Positions 13,303 to 22,528 of a stretch of DNA of 64,000 nucleotides are shown here, piece by piece. The stretch's first letter is position 1, and each line of letters begins with the position of its first letter. The DNA is taken from NCBI RefSeq assembly GCF_001983995.1, contig NZ_CP019450.1, positions 682,001 to 746,000 on the forward strand, read 5' to 3'. Below the pieces are notes generated by a model that did no database searches, was not told where the DNA came from, and saw nothing but the letters and a program-made list of their open reading frames with translations. A program made the translations under genes and the position numbers. This stretch comes from Halioglobus japonicus (GTDB lineage Bacteria; Pseudomonadota; Gammaproteobacteria; Pseudomonadales; Halieaceae).

Positions 13303-14255
13303 GCCAGGGTGCCAGCCAGAGCCGGGTCAAATTTGCCGACCAGTACAACGCCTGGTTGCGCCACCACCGCCTGTCGGCGGCCGACAGCCTGTTCCGGGTT
13401 TTGGACAATTTGGTGTCCAGTGTGCTGACCTGGCTGGTCATCGGTATTGCCCTGGCGCTGCCGGTGGCGCTCGATGTCGCCCTGGATAATGCCGGTGAGC
13501 TAAGCGCCGGCTGGGACAGTCCCAGCCAGATTTCCCTGTTCCTCGCCGACGACATTCAGGCCGAGGCCGCCAGGCAACTGGCCACCGAACTGGAAGCGCG
13601 CGAGGATGTCGCCAGCGTGCGTTTTGTCTCGAGGGAAGATGCGCTGGCTGAATTCAGTGAGCTTTCTGGCTTTGCCGATGTCTTGGCGAGCCTGGAAGAA
13701 AACCCCCTCCCAAATCTGCTGCTGGTGAGTCCGGCCGGTGACCTTGGTGGTGCCGGGGCCGGCGGGCTGCGCGCCCAGTTGGGTGCCATGCCCCAGGTGG
13801 CCGAGGCGGTGCTGGATATGGCCTGGTTGCAGCGGCTTAACAGCCTTATGGAGCTCAGTCGGCGCATGGTTATGGCTATCGGAGCGCTGCTGGTGCTGGG
13901 TGTGGTGCTGATCCTCGGGAATACCATTCGGCTGGCGATCGAGGCCCGCCGGGACGAGATCGTCATCGTCAAGCTGGTGGGCGGCAGTAATCCTTTCGTG
14001 CGTCGACCCTTTCTGTATACGGGCCTCTGGTACGGTGTGGGCGGTGGTTTCTTCGCCGGTCTGCTGGTGACACTCGCACTGTGGTTTCTTCAGCAGCCGG
14101 TCTCCAGACTAGCTGCGCTGTATGAGTCTGAGTTTGAATTGGCGGGCCTGGGCTTGATGGGTTTCCTCAATCTGCTGGTATTGGGCGGCCTCCTGGGACT
14201 GGCAGGGGCCTGGTTGGCGGTGAGCCGGCATTTGGCTAAAATTGAGCCCCGCTAG
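13299..14255 (+). CDS. ftsX: Cell division permease FtsX
   Basis: The 318-residue membrane partner of FtsE starts at GTG 13299 in a GTGA overlap. The N-terminal cytoplasmic tail (about 1-38) is followed by a first membrane segment (about 42-62). A periplasmic domain comes next (about 70-190; ISLFLADDIQAEAARQLATEL), then three more membrane segments (about 195-215, 245-270, 285-305). Length and topology fit FtsX. Confidence 0.95.
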   Translation: MSQGASQSRVKFADQYNAWLRHHRLSAADSLFRVLDNLVSSVLTWLVIGIALALPVALDVALDNAGELSAGWDSPSQISLFLADDIQAEAARQLATELEAREDVASVRFVSREDALAEFSELSGFADVLASLEENPLPNLLLVSPAGDLGGAGAGGLRAQLGAMPQVAEAVLDMAWLQRLNSLMELSRRMVMAIGALLVLGVVLILGNTIRLAIEARRDEIVIVKLVGGSNPFVRRPFLYTGLWYGVGGGFFAGLLVTLALWFLQQPVSRLAALYESEFELAGLGLMGFLNLLVLGGLLGLAGAWLAVSRHLAKIEPR

Positions 14256-14318
14256 CCACCCGTTATGGCAAGTCCTTGTTATTAAAAGAAATAAACAAAT
14301 AAATTTTTATTCTTACGT

Positions 14319-14345
14319 GGAACTTTCCGGTCGTTAGCACTCTAA
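14319..14345 (+). promoter_or_regulatory. Sigma-E (RpoE)-type promoter of rpoH
   Basis: GGAACTT (14319-14325) and TCTAA (14341-14345) are 15 bp apart, a full match to the extracytoplasmic sigma-E consensus (GGAACTT, about 15-16 bp, TCTRA). E. coli rpoH is also read from a sigma-E promoter, so the location is biologically sensible. The -10 lies inside the CIRCE element, so HrcA bound there should block it. The expected start is near 14352, about 40 nt before the rpoH ATG. Confidence 0.75.
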
Positions 14346-14360
14346 TACAAAGAGTGCTAA
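14334..14360. promoter_or_regulatory. CIRCE element (HrcA operator) upstream of rpoH
   Basis: TTAGCACTC (14334-14342), nine bases, then GAGTGCTAA (14352-14360): an exact match to the CIRCE consensus with its N9 spacer. CIRCE is the operator of HrcA, the heat-shock repressor of groE and dnaK operons in many bacteria. Here it overlaps the -10 of the sigma-E-type promoter and ends 30 bp before the rpoH start codon. No hrcA gene is in the window. Confidence 0.93.
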
Positions 14361-14390
14361 TATTGCCGACCTTACTTTGGAGAACCACGC

Positions 14391-15251
14391 ATGAGCAACA
14401 GCCTGCAACCAGTAATGCAAATGGTACCGGGAGCGAATCTCGGGGCCTACGTGCAGGCCGTCGGTGCTATCCCCGTCCTCAGCCCCGAGCGAGAGCGGGA
14501 ACTGGCGGAAGATCTCTACTACAACGACAACCTCGACGCTGCCCGTGAGCTGGTTATGTCTCACCTGCGCTTCGTGGTGCACATTGCCCGTAGCTACAAC
14601 GGCTATGGTCTGGCTGAGGCCGACCTGATCCAGGAAGGCAATGTGGGACTGATGAAGGCCGTTAAACGCTTTGACCCCGAGAAGGGTGTACGTCTGGTGT
14701 CTTTTGCCGTGCACTGGATTAAGGCAGAGATGCACGAGTACATCCTGCGCAATTGGCGTATCGTCAAAGTGGCGACCACCAAGGCCCAGCGTAAATTGTT
14801 CTTTAACCTGCGCAGCCAGAAGAAGAGCCTGTCCTGGCTCAGTGCTGACGAGGCCCAGGCCGTAGCCGATGACCTCGGTGTAGACGTTAAGGAAGTGCAT
14901 CGCATGGAAGGCCGCCTGGCCAGCCGTGACGTCGCTTTCGATATGCCTTCTGACAGCAGCAGCGATGACGATGAAGGTTGGCAGGCTCCCCAGTATTACC
15001 TGGAAGACCACAGTGCCGATCCGGCGCTGGAAGTCGAAGAGGGTGACTGGAAGGCCAATACTGAGGCCCAGCTGCATGGCGCCCTGTCTGACCTGGATGA
15101 GCGCAGCCGCGATATCCTGGCAAGCCGCTGGCTGGCCGAGGAAAAAGCGACCCTGCACGAACTGGCAGATCGCTATGGCGTCTCGGCGGAGCGCATTCGC
15201 CAGCTGGAAGCCAATGCGATGAAAAAGCTGAAGGCCGCGATCGCCGCCTGA
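14391..15251 (+). CDS. rpoH: RNA polymerase heat-shock sigma factor RpoH (sigma-32)
   Basis: The 286-residue sigma factor directs heat-shock transcription. Region 2 has [52 protein letters not shown] in the expected order. The diagnostic RpoH box QRKLFFNLR follows at about residues 132-140. The region 4 helix-turn-helix is near the C-terminus ([26 protein letters not shown]). The start is ATG 14391 with GGAGA at 14379. It follows ftsYEX as in Pseudomonas but has its own promoter with a CIRCE operator. A strong terminator follows. Confidence 0.98.
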   Translation: MSNSLQPVMQMVPGANLGAYVQAVGAIPVLSPERERELAEDLYYNDNLDAARELVMSHLRFVVHIARSYNGYGLAEADLIQEGNVGLMKAVKRFDPEKGVRLVSFAVHWIKAEMHEYILRNWRIVKVATTKAQRKLFFNLRSQKKSLSWLSADEAQAVADDLGVDVKEVHRMEGRLASRDVAFDMPSDSSSDDDEGWQAPQYYLEDHSADPALEVEEGDWKANTEAQLHGALSDLDERSRDILASRWLAEEKATLHELADRYGVSAERIRQLEANAMKKLKAAIAA

Positions 15252-15270
15252 TTATCAGCCTTCTTTCCCG

Positions 15271-15311
15271 AAGGGATCAGAGCCCATATCATGGGTGCTG
15301 ATCCCTTTTTT
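15271..15311 (+). terminator. Strong intrinsic terminator after rpoH
   Basis: AAGGGATCAG pairs with CTGATCCCTT, and an inner CCCAT/ATGGG stem extends the hairpin; a run of T follows (15304-15311). It begins 20 bp after the rpoH stop and isolates rpoH from the DUF423 gene. Confidence 0.93.
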
Positions 15312-15325
15312 GATTGAGCACTCTC

Positions 15326-15703
15326 ATGGCCAAGTTTTTCATTACACTCGCCTCCCTGAGCGGCATGTTCGCAGTGATACTCGGTGCCTTCGGTGCCCAC
15401 GCCCTGAAATCGCGATTTGACACCTACGCCCTCGGTGTCTGGGAAACGGCCGTGCAATACCATTTCTACCACGCGCTGGCATTGCTGGCGGTGGGTGTGC
15501 TGGCCCTTAGCCAACCCCAGACCACGCTGCTCAAGAGCAGTGGCTGGCTGTTCCTGTTAGGTACGCTGGTGTTTTCCGGCAGCCTGTATATTCTGGCCCT
15601 AACCGGCACCAAGTGGCTCGGAGCCGTGACCCCGCTGGGTGGGCTGGCCTTTATTGGCGGCTGGGCTTGCCTGGCGACTGCCTCCTGGAAGATGTTGCCC
15701 TGA
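15326..15703 (+). CDS. DUF423 family membrane protein (YgdD-like)
   Basis: From ATG 15326 the product is 125 residues with four hydrophobic segments and the family hallmarks [13 protein letters not shown] near the N-terminus, [16 protein letters not shown], and [10 protein letters not shown]...[15 protein letters not shown]. It is a small inner-membrane protein of unknown function. A TTG at 15314 would add four residues. It lies 1 bp upstream of trmB. Confidence 0.88.
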   Translation: MAKFFITLASLSGMFAVILGAFGAHALKSRFDTYALGVWETAVQYHFYHALALLAVGVLALSQPQTTLLKSSGWLFLLGTLVFSGSLYILALTGTKWLGAVTPLGGLAFIGGWACLATASWKMLP

Positions 15704-15704
15704 T

Positions 15705-16388
15705 ATGAGTGAGCAGAAACACCGACCCATCCGCAGCTTCGTTCTCCGCACTGGCCGCATGACGCCAGGGCAGGAGCGCGCCTATAACGAGAACTGGGAG
15801 CGCTGGGGGCTGGAATACAGTGACGGCGCCCTGGACTTTGCTGCCCGGTTCGGTCGCGATGGACCGCGCGTGCTGGAGATTGGCTTTGGCATGGGCGCCT
15901 CGCTGGTTGAGATGGCTGCAGCGGCGCCGGAGAAGAACTTTGTCGGCATTGAAGTGCACAAGCCCGGGGTCGGTAGACTGTTGCACAGCATGTCTGAGCA
16001 GGGCGTCGATAACATCCGTGTTTACTGCCATGACGCGGTAGAGGTTCTGCGCGACTGTATCGCCGACGCTTCGCTGGATACCGTGCAGATATTCTTTCCA
16101 GACCCCTGGCACAAGAAGCGCCATCACAAGCGCCGTCTGGTCCAGCCCGGATTTATTGCCGATCTGACGACCAAACTGAAACCTGGTGGCATTCTGCATC
16201 TGGCTACGGACTGGGAAAACTATGCCGAGCAGATGCTGGAAGTACTCAGCGCCGCCGAAGGCCTGGAAAACACCAGTGGTGCGGGTCACTATGCACCGCG
16301 TCCGGAGCACCGGCCATTGACCAAATTCGAGGCCCGTGGCGAGCGTCTGGGGCACGGTGTCTGGGATTTACTGTTCCGGCGTTTATAG
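15705..16388 (+). CDS. trmB: tRNA (guanine46-N7)-methyltransferase
   Basis: The 227-residue enzyme makes m7G46 in the tRNA variable loop. It shows the SAM motif [16 protein letters not shown] (about 55-70), the TrmB-specific [16 protein letters not shown] and [15 protein letters not shown] 15705 follows the DUF423 stop at once. A longer in-frame start at 15639 lies inside that gene and is not used. Its end overlaps the convergent hemW gene by 6 bp. Confidence 0.97.
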   Translation: MSEQKHRPIRSFVLRTGRMTPGQERAYNENWERWGLEYSDGALDFAARFGRDGPRVLEIGFGMGASLVEMAAAAPEKNFVGIEVHKPGVGRLLHSMSEQGVDNIRVYCHDAVEVLRDCIADASLDTVQIFFPDPWHKKRHHKRRLVQPGFIADLTTKLKPGGILHLATDWENYAEQMLEVLSAAEGLENTSGAGHYAPRPEHRPLTKFEARGERLGHGVWDLLFRRL

Positions 16389-17513
16389 AAACTCGCCAAT
16401 CACCGAATCGAGGAAGCGTCGCCCCAGGGCTGTGGGGCGAATCTGGTTGGCGTTCCGTTCCAGGAGCCCTCGTTCCATCAGGCTGTCCAGCTTGTCTGCA
16501 ATGACCGCGAGCTCCTGTCCCGAGCGTGCCTCAAAGGATTCAATACTAAACCCGTTATTGAGACGTAGTGCATAGAGCATAAACTCTGCCGTTGCCTCTG
16601 CTGCATCCAGGCGGCGTTCATTTGCCATGTAATTGCCATCGCTGTTCAGATAGTCGGCGGGACCACGGGTCTTGGCGTATCGACGAATGACACCATCTTC
16701 CCCGGATATTTTGGCGTGGGCTCCGGCGCCAATGCCCAGGTAATCACCGAAACTCCAGTAGTTGAGATTGTGTCGGCACTGCTGGCCCGGCTTTGAATAG
16801 GCCGATACTTCGTACTGCTGCATGCCGTGCTCTGCCAGTAATGCCTCGCCGTGATCCTGGATATCGGCCAGCGCATCTTCAACCGGCAGTGTTGGCGGAC
16901 GCTTGTTAAACACCGTGTTGGGCTCGATGGTCAGTTGATACCACGAAAGGTGGGGCGGATTGAAACCCAGTGCCGTGGTGAGATCGCTGGAGGCGCCCGC
17001 TTCATCCTGTCCCGGAAGGCCGTGCATCAGATCAATATTGAAATTGTCGAACCCGGCCTCAGTGACGGCGGCAATCGCGGCCAGTGCCTGATTGCGATCG
17101 TGAATACGGCCCAGTGCTTTGAGCCGTGCGTCATCGAATGACTGTACGCCCAGTGACAGGCGGTTGATGCCCGCGGCCCGAAAGCCGGCAAATTTCTCCG
17201 CCTCGGCGCTACCCGGGTTGGCTTCCATAGTGGCCTCCAGATCCGGCGCGAGCGCTATGGTCTGGGCAATGCCCTGCATTAACCGGCGGATGGCGCTGGC
17301 ACTGAACAGGCTCGGGGTGCCGCCGCCGATGAACAGGGTTTGCACCGCGCGCCCCTGGGCCTGCAGGGCATCAACGCGCAAATCTTCCAGCAGTGCATCG
17401 ATGTACGCGCCTTCCGGTATCTCCGCCGATTCGTGTGAGTTGAAGTCACAATAGGGGCACTTGCGCTCGCACCAGGGCAGGTGAATGTACAGCCCCAGCG
17501 GCGGCAGTTGCAT
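16383..17513 (-). CDS. hemW: HemW, radical SAM haem chaperone
   Basis: The 376-residue radical SAM protein has the cluster motif CERKCPYC (Cys15, Cys19, Cys22), [10 protein letters not shown], and the C-terminal HemN-like domain. HemW was long mislabelled as an oxygen-independent coproporphyrinogen oxidase; it binds haem and passes it to acceptor proteins. It is the last gene of the minus-strand proC-yggT-metX-metW-DUF4426-rdgB-hemW row, 12 bp after rdgB, the same order as in Pseudomonas. Confidence 0.95.
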   Translation of the reverse strand: MQLPPLGLYIHLPWCERKCPYCDFNSHESAEIPEGAYIDALLEDLRVDALQAQGRAVQTLFIGGGTPSLFSASAIRRLMQGIAQTIALAPDLEATMEANPGSAEAEKFAGFRAAGINRLSLGVQSFDDARLKALGRIHDRNQALAAIAAVTEAGFDNFNIDLMHGLPGQDEAGASSDLTTALGFNPPHLSWYQLTIEPNTVFNKRPPTLPVEDALADIQDHGEALLAEHGMQQYEVSAYSKPGQQCRHNLNYWSFGDYLGIGAGAHAKISGEDGVIRRYAKTRGPADYLNSDGNYMANERRLDAAEATAEFMLYALRLNNGFSIESFEARSGQELAVIADKLDSLMERGLLERNANQIRPTALGRRFLDSVIGEFL

Positions 17514-17525
17514 ACGATGAGCGCC

Positions 17526-18113
17526 CTAGCGCAGGGCGTCCAGCAGCAACGCGCTGGCCTTGGCGCGATGGCTGATGGCGTTCTTGAGGTCGCGGGGCAG
17601 TTCCGCAGAACTGCAGTCGTGTTCCGGCACGTAGAACAAAGGATCGTAACCAAAGCCTTCCACGCCGCGGGTTTCGGTCAGGATGCGTCCCTCCCAGCTG
17701 CCCTGGCAGACGAGGGGGGTCGGATCATTGGCGTGGCGCATATACACCAGCACACATTGGAAGCGTGCGCTGCGCTGTGCTTCGTCTACACCCTCCAGTG
17801 CCGCCAACAGTTTGGCGTTGTTGGCCTCATCGCCCTGGCCGGAATAACGCGCCGAGTGTATGCCGGGGGCACCCTGGAGGTAATCCACTTCCAGGCCGGA
17901 ATCGTCGGCAATTGCCGGTAACCCGCAGTGGGCTGCAGCGGCACGGGCTTTGATGATTGCGTTCTCGACAAAGCTCAGGCCGTCTTCCGGTACCTGGGGC
18001 ATATCGAATTCACCTTGAGAGACCAACTCCATGCCAAGCGGGGTGAGAATGCGCCCCAACTCGCGAAGTTTGCCGGCGTTGCCGCTGGCCAGTACCACTT
18101 GCTGTGTTGTCAT
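17526..18113 (-). CDS. rdgB: RdgB/HAM1 non-canonical purine NTP pyrophosphatase
   Basis: The 195-residue enzyme hydrolyses dITP, dXTP and ITP to keep deaminated purines out of DNA and RNA. Motifs are [13 protein letters not shown] at the N-terminus, [21 protein letters not shown] and the C-terminal SHRAKA. The start is ATG 18113, 7 bp after the DUF4426 gene ends; the two are probably co-transcribed. Confidence 0.97.
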   Translation of the reverse strand: MTTQQVVLASGNAGKLRELGRILTPLGMELVSQGEFDMPQVPEDGLSFVENAIIKARAAAAHCGLPAIADDSGLEVDYLQGAPGIHSARYSGQGDEANNAKLLAALEGVDEAQRSARFQCVLVYMRHANDPTPLVCQGSWEGRILTETRGVEGFGYDPLFYVPEHDCSSAELPRDLKNAISHRAKASALLLDALR

Positions 18114-18120
18114 GACCGCC

Positions 18121-18555
18121 TCAGTCGGTATACATGCGATGACGCAGTTTGAAGGTGTAGGTTTCGGTCGCCCCGTCAGGGCGGAAAAACACCTCGAAGT
18201 GGCGCCATTCCTCGTTCAGGTATTTGAATTCGGCGATGTAGTAAATGGCCGGATTTTCGCGTACTTCCTGAAATTCGAAGTTCTGGGTGGTCTGCAGCAA
18301 GTCCCAGGTTTTGCCTTTGAGAATCATGGTGCGAGGCACGGTGGTGCCATCTTCCAGATGTTCGCGTACCGCCAGGTTGAGGATGGCCCGCTCATCACCG
18401 CGGGTAATGCCGTAGGTGGCGGCAACCTTGGGTTCGAGAAAGGTGGTGTTGACCACGCTGTAGTGCAGCTCATAGGGGCCGAACATTGCTGATTGCTGGC
18501 CAAGGGCGGGTAAGGCCAGCAAGGTCAGCGCGATGGAGGTGAGTAGCTTGTTCAT
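18121..18555 (-). CDS. Exported DUF4426 protein
   Basis: Starting at ATG 18555, the 144-residue product has a signal peptide ([17 protein letters not shown], cleavage near the following QQ) and a beta-rich body typical of DUF4426 ([20 protein letters not shown], then AYFFRP-like endings). Function is unknown. It always sits between metW and rdgB in Pseudomonas-type genomes, and that position is conserved here. A longer open frame continuing to 19032 belongs to a non-coding frame of metW. Confidence 0.88.
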   Translation of the reverse strand: MNKLLTSIALTLLALPALGQQSAMFGPYELHYSVVNTTFLEPKVAATYGITRGDERAILNLAVREHLEDGTTVPRTMILKGKTWDLLQTTQNFEFQEVRENPAIYYIAEFKYLNEEWRHFEVFFRPDGATETYTFKLRHRMYTD

Positions 18556-18562
18556 GGCAACC

Positions 18563-19153
18563 TCAACGGGTGATGTGATAAATCGCTGTGGTAGCGAACA
18601 GGTTAGGCCAGGCTCTCGCCAGGCGTGGTTCGCATTCCGACACACCCACCATATCGCGGCTGAGTATGCGAATACCGCGTTCTTCACACAGTGCTTCGAA
18701 GTCGCGCACGGTGCAGAAGTGGATATTGGGTGTGTCGTACCAGCTATAGGGCATGAATTTGGATACCGGCATGCGGCCGCGCGTTCCCAGATACAGCCGA
18801 CAGCGCCAGTGGGCAAAATTGGGGAATGTGACAATGCCCTGACGGCCGATGCGCAGCATTTCTTCAAGCACCCGATCCGGGTAGTGAACGGCCTGGATAG
18901 CGTGCGCCATGACCACGGTGTCAAAGCTCTGGTCAGGGAAATTCCCCAGACCGGCGTCGACGTTCTGCTCGATGATGTTGAGCCCTTTGCCAATACAGGT
19001 GGTGATATTGGCCTCGTCAATTTCCAGGCCAATGCCTCTCACCTGGCGCTCTTCCTGGAGGTTCTTCAGAAATTCACCGTCGCCGCAGCCGAGGTCGAGT
19101 ACGCGTGAGCCGGGTTTGATCCAGCGCTGAATGTGGGTGAGATCCTGACGCAT
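18563..19153 (-). CDS. metW: Methionine biosynthesis protein MetW
   Basis: The 196-residue methyltransferase-fold protein has the SAM motif VLDLGCGDGEFLKNL, VMAHAIQAVHYPDRVLEEMLRIGR, and PNFAHWRCR, all typical of MetW. MetW is needed together with MetX for homoserine acylation in Pseudomonas-type bacteria. The start overlaps the metX stop by one base (TAATG), so the two are translationally coupled. Confidence 0.96.
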   Translation of the reverse strand: MRQDLTHIQRWIKPGSRVLDLGCGDGEFLKNLQEERQVRGIGLEIDEANITTCIGKGLNIIEQNVDAGLGNFPDQSFDTVVMAHAIQAVHYPDRVLEEMLRIGRQGIVTFPNFAHWRCRLYLGTRGRMPVSKFMPYSWYDTPNIHFCTVRDFEALCEERGIRILSRDMVGVSECEPRLARAWPNLFATTAIYHITR

Positions 19154-20301
19154 TAGACCTTGGCTCCCACGCTCTGCATATAGGCGCTAAACACGTCGAG
19201 GTAGCGGGGGATTGGCATCAGGAATGCATCGTGCCCCTCGTCGGCCTCGATCTCGGTATAGGTAACGGGACGCTCTGCGGCAATCAGCGCGTCGACGATC
19301 TCGCGTGATCGCGCTGGAGAGAAGCGCCAGTCCGTGGAGAAGGAGGCGACGAAGTAGCTGCACTTGGCTCTGCCAAAAGCTTGCACCGGGTCGTTGTCAT
19401 ATTCGCGAGCGAGGTCGAAATAGTCGAGCGCCCGGGTCATCAGTATGTAGGTATTGGCATCGAAGTTGCCCGAGAACTGACTACCCTGGTAGCGAAGATA
19501 GCTCTGTACCTGGAATTCGACATTGTCTTCGTCGCCCAGCTCAAAGCTGCCCGAACGCAGATCGCGGCCAAACTTGTTGGCCATGGCTTCGTCAGACAAA
19601 TAGGTGATGTGACCAACCATGCGTGCCAGTGCCAGACCCTGAGAGGGAATGGCGTCGTTGTCCATATAGCGGCCATCCGCAAAGGCTGGATCGGCCACGA
19701 TGGCCTGGCGAGCCAGTTCGTTAAACGCCAGATTCTGGGCACTGAGCTTCATCGCTGCAGCAATCACAATGCAGTGCTTGAGACGGTCCGGATATTCCAG
19801 CGACCAGCGCATAGCCTGCATGCCGCCGAGGCTGCCGCCGATGACAGCAGCCCAACATTCGATGCCGAGGTAATCCGCAAGCAATGCCTGGCTGTGCACC
19901 CAGTCCCGGGCCCGCAGGGGCGGAAAATCCGGGCCCCAGGCCTTGCCGGTATCCGGGTTGATACTGTTAGGGCCGGTTGAGCCATGACAGCCGCCAAGAT
20001 TGTTCAGGCTGACCACAAAAAATCGATTGGTGTCGATGGGCTTGCCCGGGCCAATGCACTCTTCCCACCAACCTGGCTTGCGATCCTCCATGCTGTGGTA
20101 GCCGGCGGCGTGGTGATGTCCGCTCAGGGCATGGCAAATCAGCACGGCGTTGCTCTGCTCGGCATTGAGCGTGCCGTAGGTTTCGTACACCAGATCGAAG
20201 CGAGCCAACTCGCGCCCGCAGGAAAGTGCGAACGGTTGGCTAAAGCTCACCGTCTGGGATTCGACCAGGCCGACGGAGTTCTGGGAGATGGATTCAGGCA
20301 T
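19153..20301 (-). CDS. metX: Homoserine O-acyltransferase (MetX type)
   Basis: The 382-residue alpha/beta hydrolase-fold enzyme acylates homoserine in methionine synthesis. The nucleophile is in [12 protein letters not shown], and the acid and base are in the C-terminal region ending [11 protein letters not shown]. MetX proteins paired with MetW in gammaproteobacteria often use succinyl-CoA rather than acetyl-CoA; I cannot decide the acyl donor from sequence alone. It is 12 bp after yggT and coupled to metW. Confidence 0.95.
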   Translation of the reverse strand: MPESISQNSVGLVESQTVSFSQPFALSCGRELARFDLVYETYGTLNAEQSNAVLICHALSGHHHAAGYHSMEDRKPGWWEECIGPGKPIDTNRFFVVSLNNLGGCHGSTGPNSINPDTGKAWGPDFPPLRARDWVHSQALLADYLGIECWAAVIGGSLGGMQAMRWSLEYPDRLKHCIVIAAAMKLSAQNLAFNELARQAIVADPAFADGRYMDNDAIPSQGLALARMVGHITYLSDEAMANKFGRDLRSGSFELGDEDNVEFQVQSYLRYQGSQFSGNFDANTYILMTRALDYFDLAREYDNDPVQAFGRAKCSYFVASFSTDWRFSPARSREIVDALIAAERPVTYTEIEADEGHDAFLMPIPRYLDVFSAYMQSVGAKV

Positions 20302-20313
20302 AGCGCTGCGCAG

Positions 20314-20901
20314 TTAACTCAACCAGGGCGCGACACCGAGCACACCCAGTGCAGCCGCGCTGTCGTAGAGCGCGATGCGTATCACATGCATGCCGATCAG
20401 CAGAACCAGTACGGAAAAATCCAGGCCACCCATGGGTGGGATCACTTTCCTAATCGGCGCGATAAAGGGCTCGGTGATCTGGTAGATCAGATAAATGGCC
20501 GGCTGATTACTGCCGGGGGCTACCCAGCTCACGATCACCATGATGATGAGCGCGATATACAACGTGTTCAGCGCCAGTCCGAGCAGGCCGAAGAACCCGC
20601 CAACCAACAGCAGTTGAGCACCGGGCATGGCCTGGTACTTGATAATGACCAGGGTTGCGATGGCCAGCATCTGCAGCAGGAATGCCAGCAGCAACGAAGC
20701 CATATCGTAACCGCCGACCCCAGGCACAATTTTGCGCATTGGAATCACCGCGGGGTTGGTGGCCTTGACGATAAACTGACTGATCGGGTTGTAGAAATCA
20801 GCCTTTACTGCCTGCAGCAGGAATCGCAAAAACACGATCAGCAGGTACAGACTGATCGCGGTCTGGACCAGGTACAAAAAGATTGAATTAAGAGTGCCCA
20901 C
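20314..20901 (-). CDS. yggT: YggT family integral membrane protein
   Basis: The 195-residue protein has two YGGT repeats, each with paired membrane helices (RFLLQAVKADFYNPISQFIVKATNPAVIPMRKIVP near the N-terminus and ITEPFIAPIRKVIPPMGGLDFSVLV near the C-terminus). It starts at GTG 20901. The role is not settled; it is linked to osmotic shock or cell division in other bacteria. It follows proC by 3 bp. Confidence 0.93.
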   Translation of the reverse strand: MGTLNSIFLYLVQTAISLYLLIVFLRFLLQAVKADFYNPISQFIVKATNPAVIPMRKIVPGVGGYDMASLLLAFLLQMLAIATLVIIKYQAMPGAQLLLVGGFFGLLGLALNTLYIALIIMVIVSWVAPGSNQPAIYLIYQITEPFIAPIRKVIPPMGGLDFSVLVLLIGMHVIRIALYDSAAALGVLGVAPWLS

Positions 20902-20904
20902 GGT

Positions 20905-21726
20905 TCAGCCCATCTCCTTTGCCATTGTTTCGGCCCTGGCGGCGGCTGCCGCCATAGCGTCAGTAACCTGCTGTCGTAAGCCCCGGGCTTCGAAGCTCTC
21001 TACAGCCGCCTGGGTGGTACCCCCAGGGCTGGTGACCCGACGCCTCAGTTCAACAAGGTCGACATCATTTTCCAGGGCCATGCGCGCTGCCCCAAGGCCG
21101 GTTTGCAGGGCGAGCTCGGTAGCGGTGTCCCGGTCCAGCCCCTGGGCGACACCGGCGTCGATCATGGACTCCATAAACAGGAAGAAATAGGCCGGGCCAC
21201 TTCCCGATAGTGCGGTGACCGCATCCAGGTCAGCCTCGCGCTCTACCCAGCGTACGATGCCCACCGCACCGAGAATCGTATCGGCGAAGTCGCGCTGTTG
21301 TTGAGACACCTGTTCGTTAGCGTACAGGCCTGTGGCGCCGCACCCCAGCAGCGCGGGGGTGTTAGGCATGCAGCGCACGATGGCGGTCCGTTCACCGAGC
21401 CAGCGGCGCATGCTGGCAATGGTAATGCCTGCAGCGATAGAGATGACCAGCGCACCGCTGGCCTGCGCGGCCTCGGCAATGCCTGTGCATACGTCTGCCA
21501 TGACCTGCGGCTTCACTGCGAGAATAACCACATCGGCGCCGGTGACAGCGGCGGTGTTGTCATCATAGGTGTTTACTGGCGCAATCTCGCGCAGCCGCTC
21601 CAGGCTTTGCGGGAACGGATCGGCGGCGTGAATCCGATCTGCAGGCTGGCCGCTTTCAACCAGGCCGCCGATGATGCTGGACGCCATATTGCCAGCGCCG
21701 ATAAATGTAATCTGGGGGTGCTCCAA
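20905..21726 (-). CDS. proC: Pyrroline-5-carboxylate reductase
   Basis: The 273-residue enzyme carries out the last step of proline synthesis with NAD(P)H. It has the Rossmann motif FIGAGNMASSIIGGL at the N-terminus, VKPQVM, RCMPNTPALLGCG and the family signature ALSGSGPAYFFLFMESM. It starts at TTG 21726, preceded by AAGGA. The next gene upstream is yggS, 57 bp away. Confidence 0.97.
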   Translation of the reverse strand: MEHPQITFIGAGNMASSIIGGLVESGQPADRIHAADPFPQSLERLREIAPVNTYDDNTAAVTGADVVILAVKPQVMADVCTGIAEAAQASGALVISIAAGITIASMRRWLGERTAIVRCMPNTPALLGCGATGLYANEQVSQQQRDFADTILGAVGIVRWVEREADLDAVTALSGSGPAYFFLFMESMIDAGVAQGLDRDTATELALQTGLGAARMALENDVDLVELRRRVTSPGGTTQAAVESFEARGLRQQVTDAMAAAAARAETMAKEMG

Positions 21727-21783
21727 GAGGTGTCCTTAAGAGGCTTTGCAAACCCCAAGTATAACGCCTCAACGAGCGCTATA

Positions 21784-22476
21784 TCACCCGTTGCGCGGAC
21801 CGAAAATCGCCGTGCCGATGCGCAGAATCGTCGAGCCCTCAGCAACCGCTGCTTCCATATCGCCAGACATACCCATTGATAGCGTGTCCAGCGAGGGATG
21901 GCATGGCTGCAGCGATTCAAAACACGATCGCAATTGTCCAAATGCGCTGCGCTGGGCGGCCTCGTTATCGCTGGCGGCAGGAATACTCATCAGCCCGCGC
22001 AGTACCAGGTGTGGCATTTGTGCAATTTCCTGCGCCAGCGCCTCGACGTCGCCCGGCAACGCGCCTGATTTGCTCGGTTCTGCCGACGTATTGACCTGGA
22101 TGCAGACGTTCAGGGGTGGCAGGTGGGCGGGGCGCTGGTCATTGAGTCGGCGGGCAATTTTGGCACGTTCCACGCTGTGCACCCACTGAAAGTGTTCGGC
22201 GATCGGCCGGGTTTTGTTGGACTGAATAGGCCCGATAAAGTGCCAGTTGAGCGGCAGCTCTGCGAGGGATTCGATTTTGCTAAGCGCTTCCTGCAGATAG
22301 TTTTCACCGAAGTGATCGAGCCCACAATCGAAGGCTTCACGGACCTCTTCAGCCGATCGGGTTTTACTGACTGCGAGCACCAGAATACGGTCGTTTTCAC
22401 GATCGCACTTTTTGGCACTCAGTCCTACCCTATGCTGTACCTTTGCTATATTGTCGGTAATAGAAGATGGAATCAT
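21784..22476 (-). CDS. yggS: YggS-type pyridoxal phosphate homeostasis protein
   Basis: The 230-residue PLP-binding protein of the alanine-racemase-like barrel family has the PLP lysine in LAVSKTRSAEEV, FGENYLQEA, WHFIGPIQSNK and the phosphate loop SMGMSGDMEAAVAEGST. It maintains vitamin B6 homeostasis and is not itself a racemase. It is divergent from pilT with a 52-bp gap, the conserved Pseudomonas arrangement. Confidence 0.95.
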   Translation of the reverse strand: MIPSSITDNIAKVQHRVGLSAKKCDRENDRILVLAVSKTRSAEEVREAFDCGLDHFGENYLQEALSKIESLAELPLNWHFIGPIQSNKTRPIAEHFQWVHSVERAKIARRLNDQRPAHLPPLNVCIQVNTSAEPSKSGALPGDVEALAQEIAQMPHLVLRGLMSIPAASDNEAAQRSAFGQLRSCFESLQPCHPSLDTLSMGMSGDMEAAVAEGSTILRIGTAIFGPRNG

Positions 22477-22528
22477 GGCGCGAATGGTAGCCCAAGCCTA
22501 CCTGCCGGGCTACAGGGGAATGACGTAT

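Noticed and set aside
18556..19032. Extension of the DUF4426 gene upstream into metW
   Set aside because: The natural start is ATG 18555 with a signal peptide; the extension is a non-coding frame of metW.
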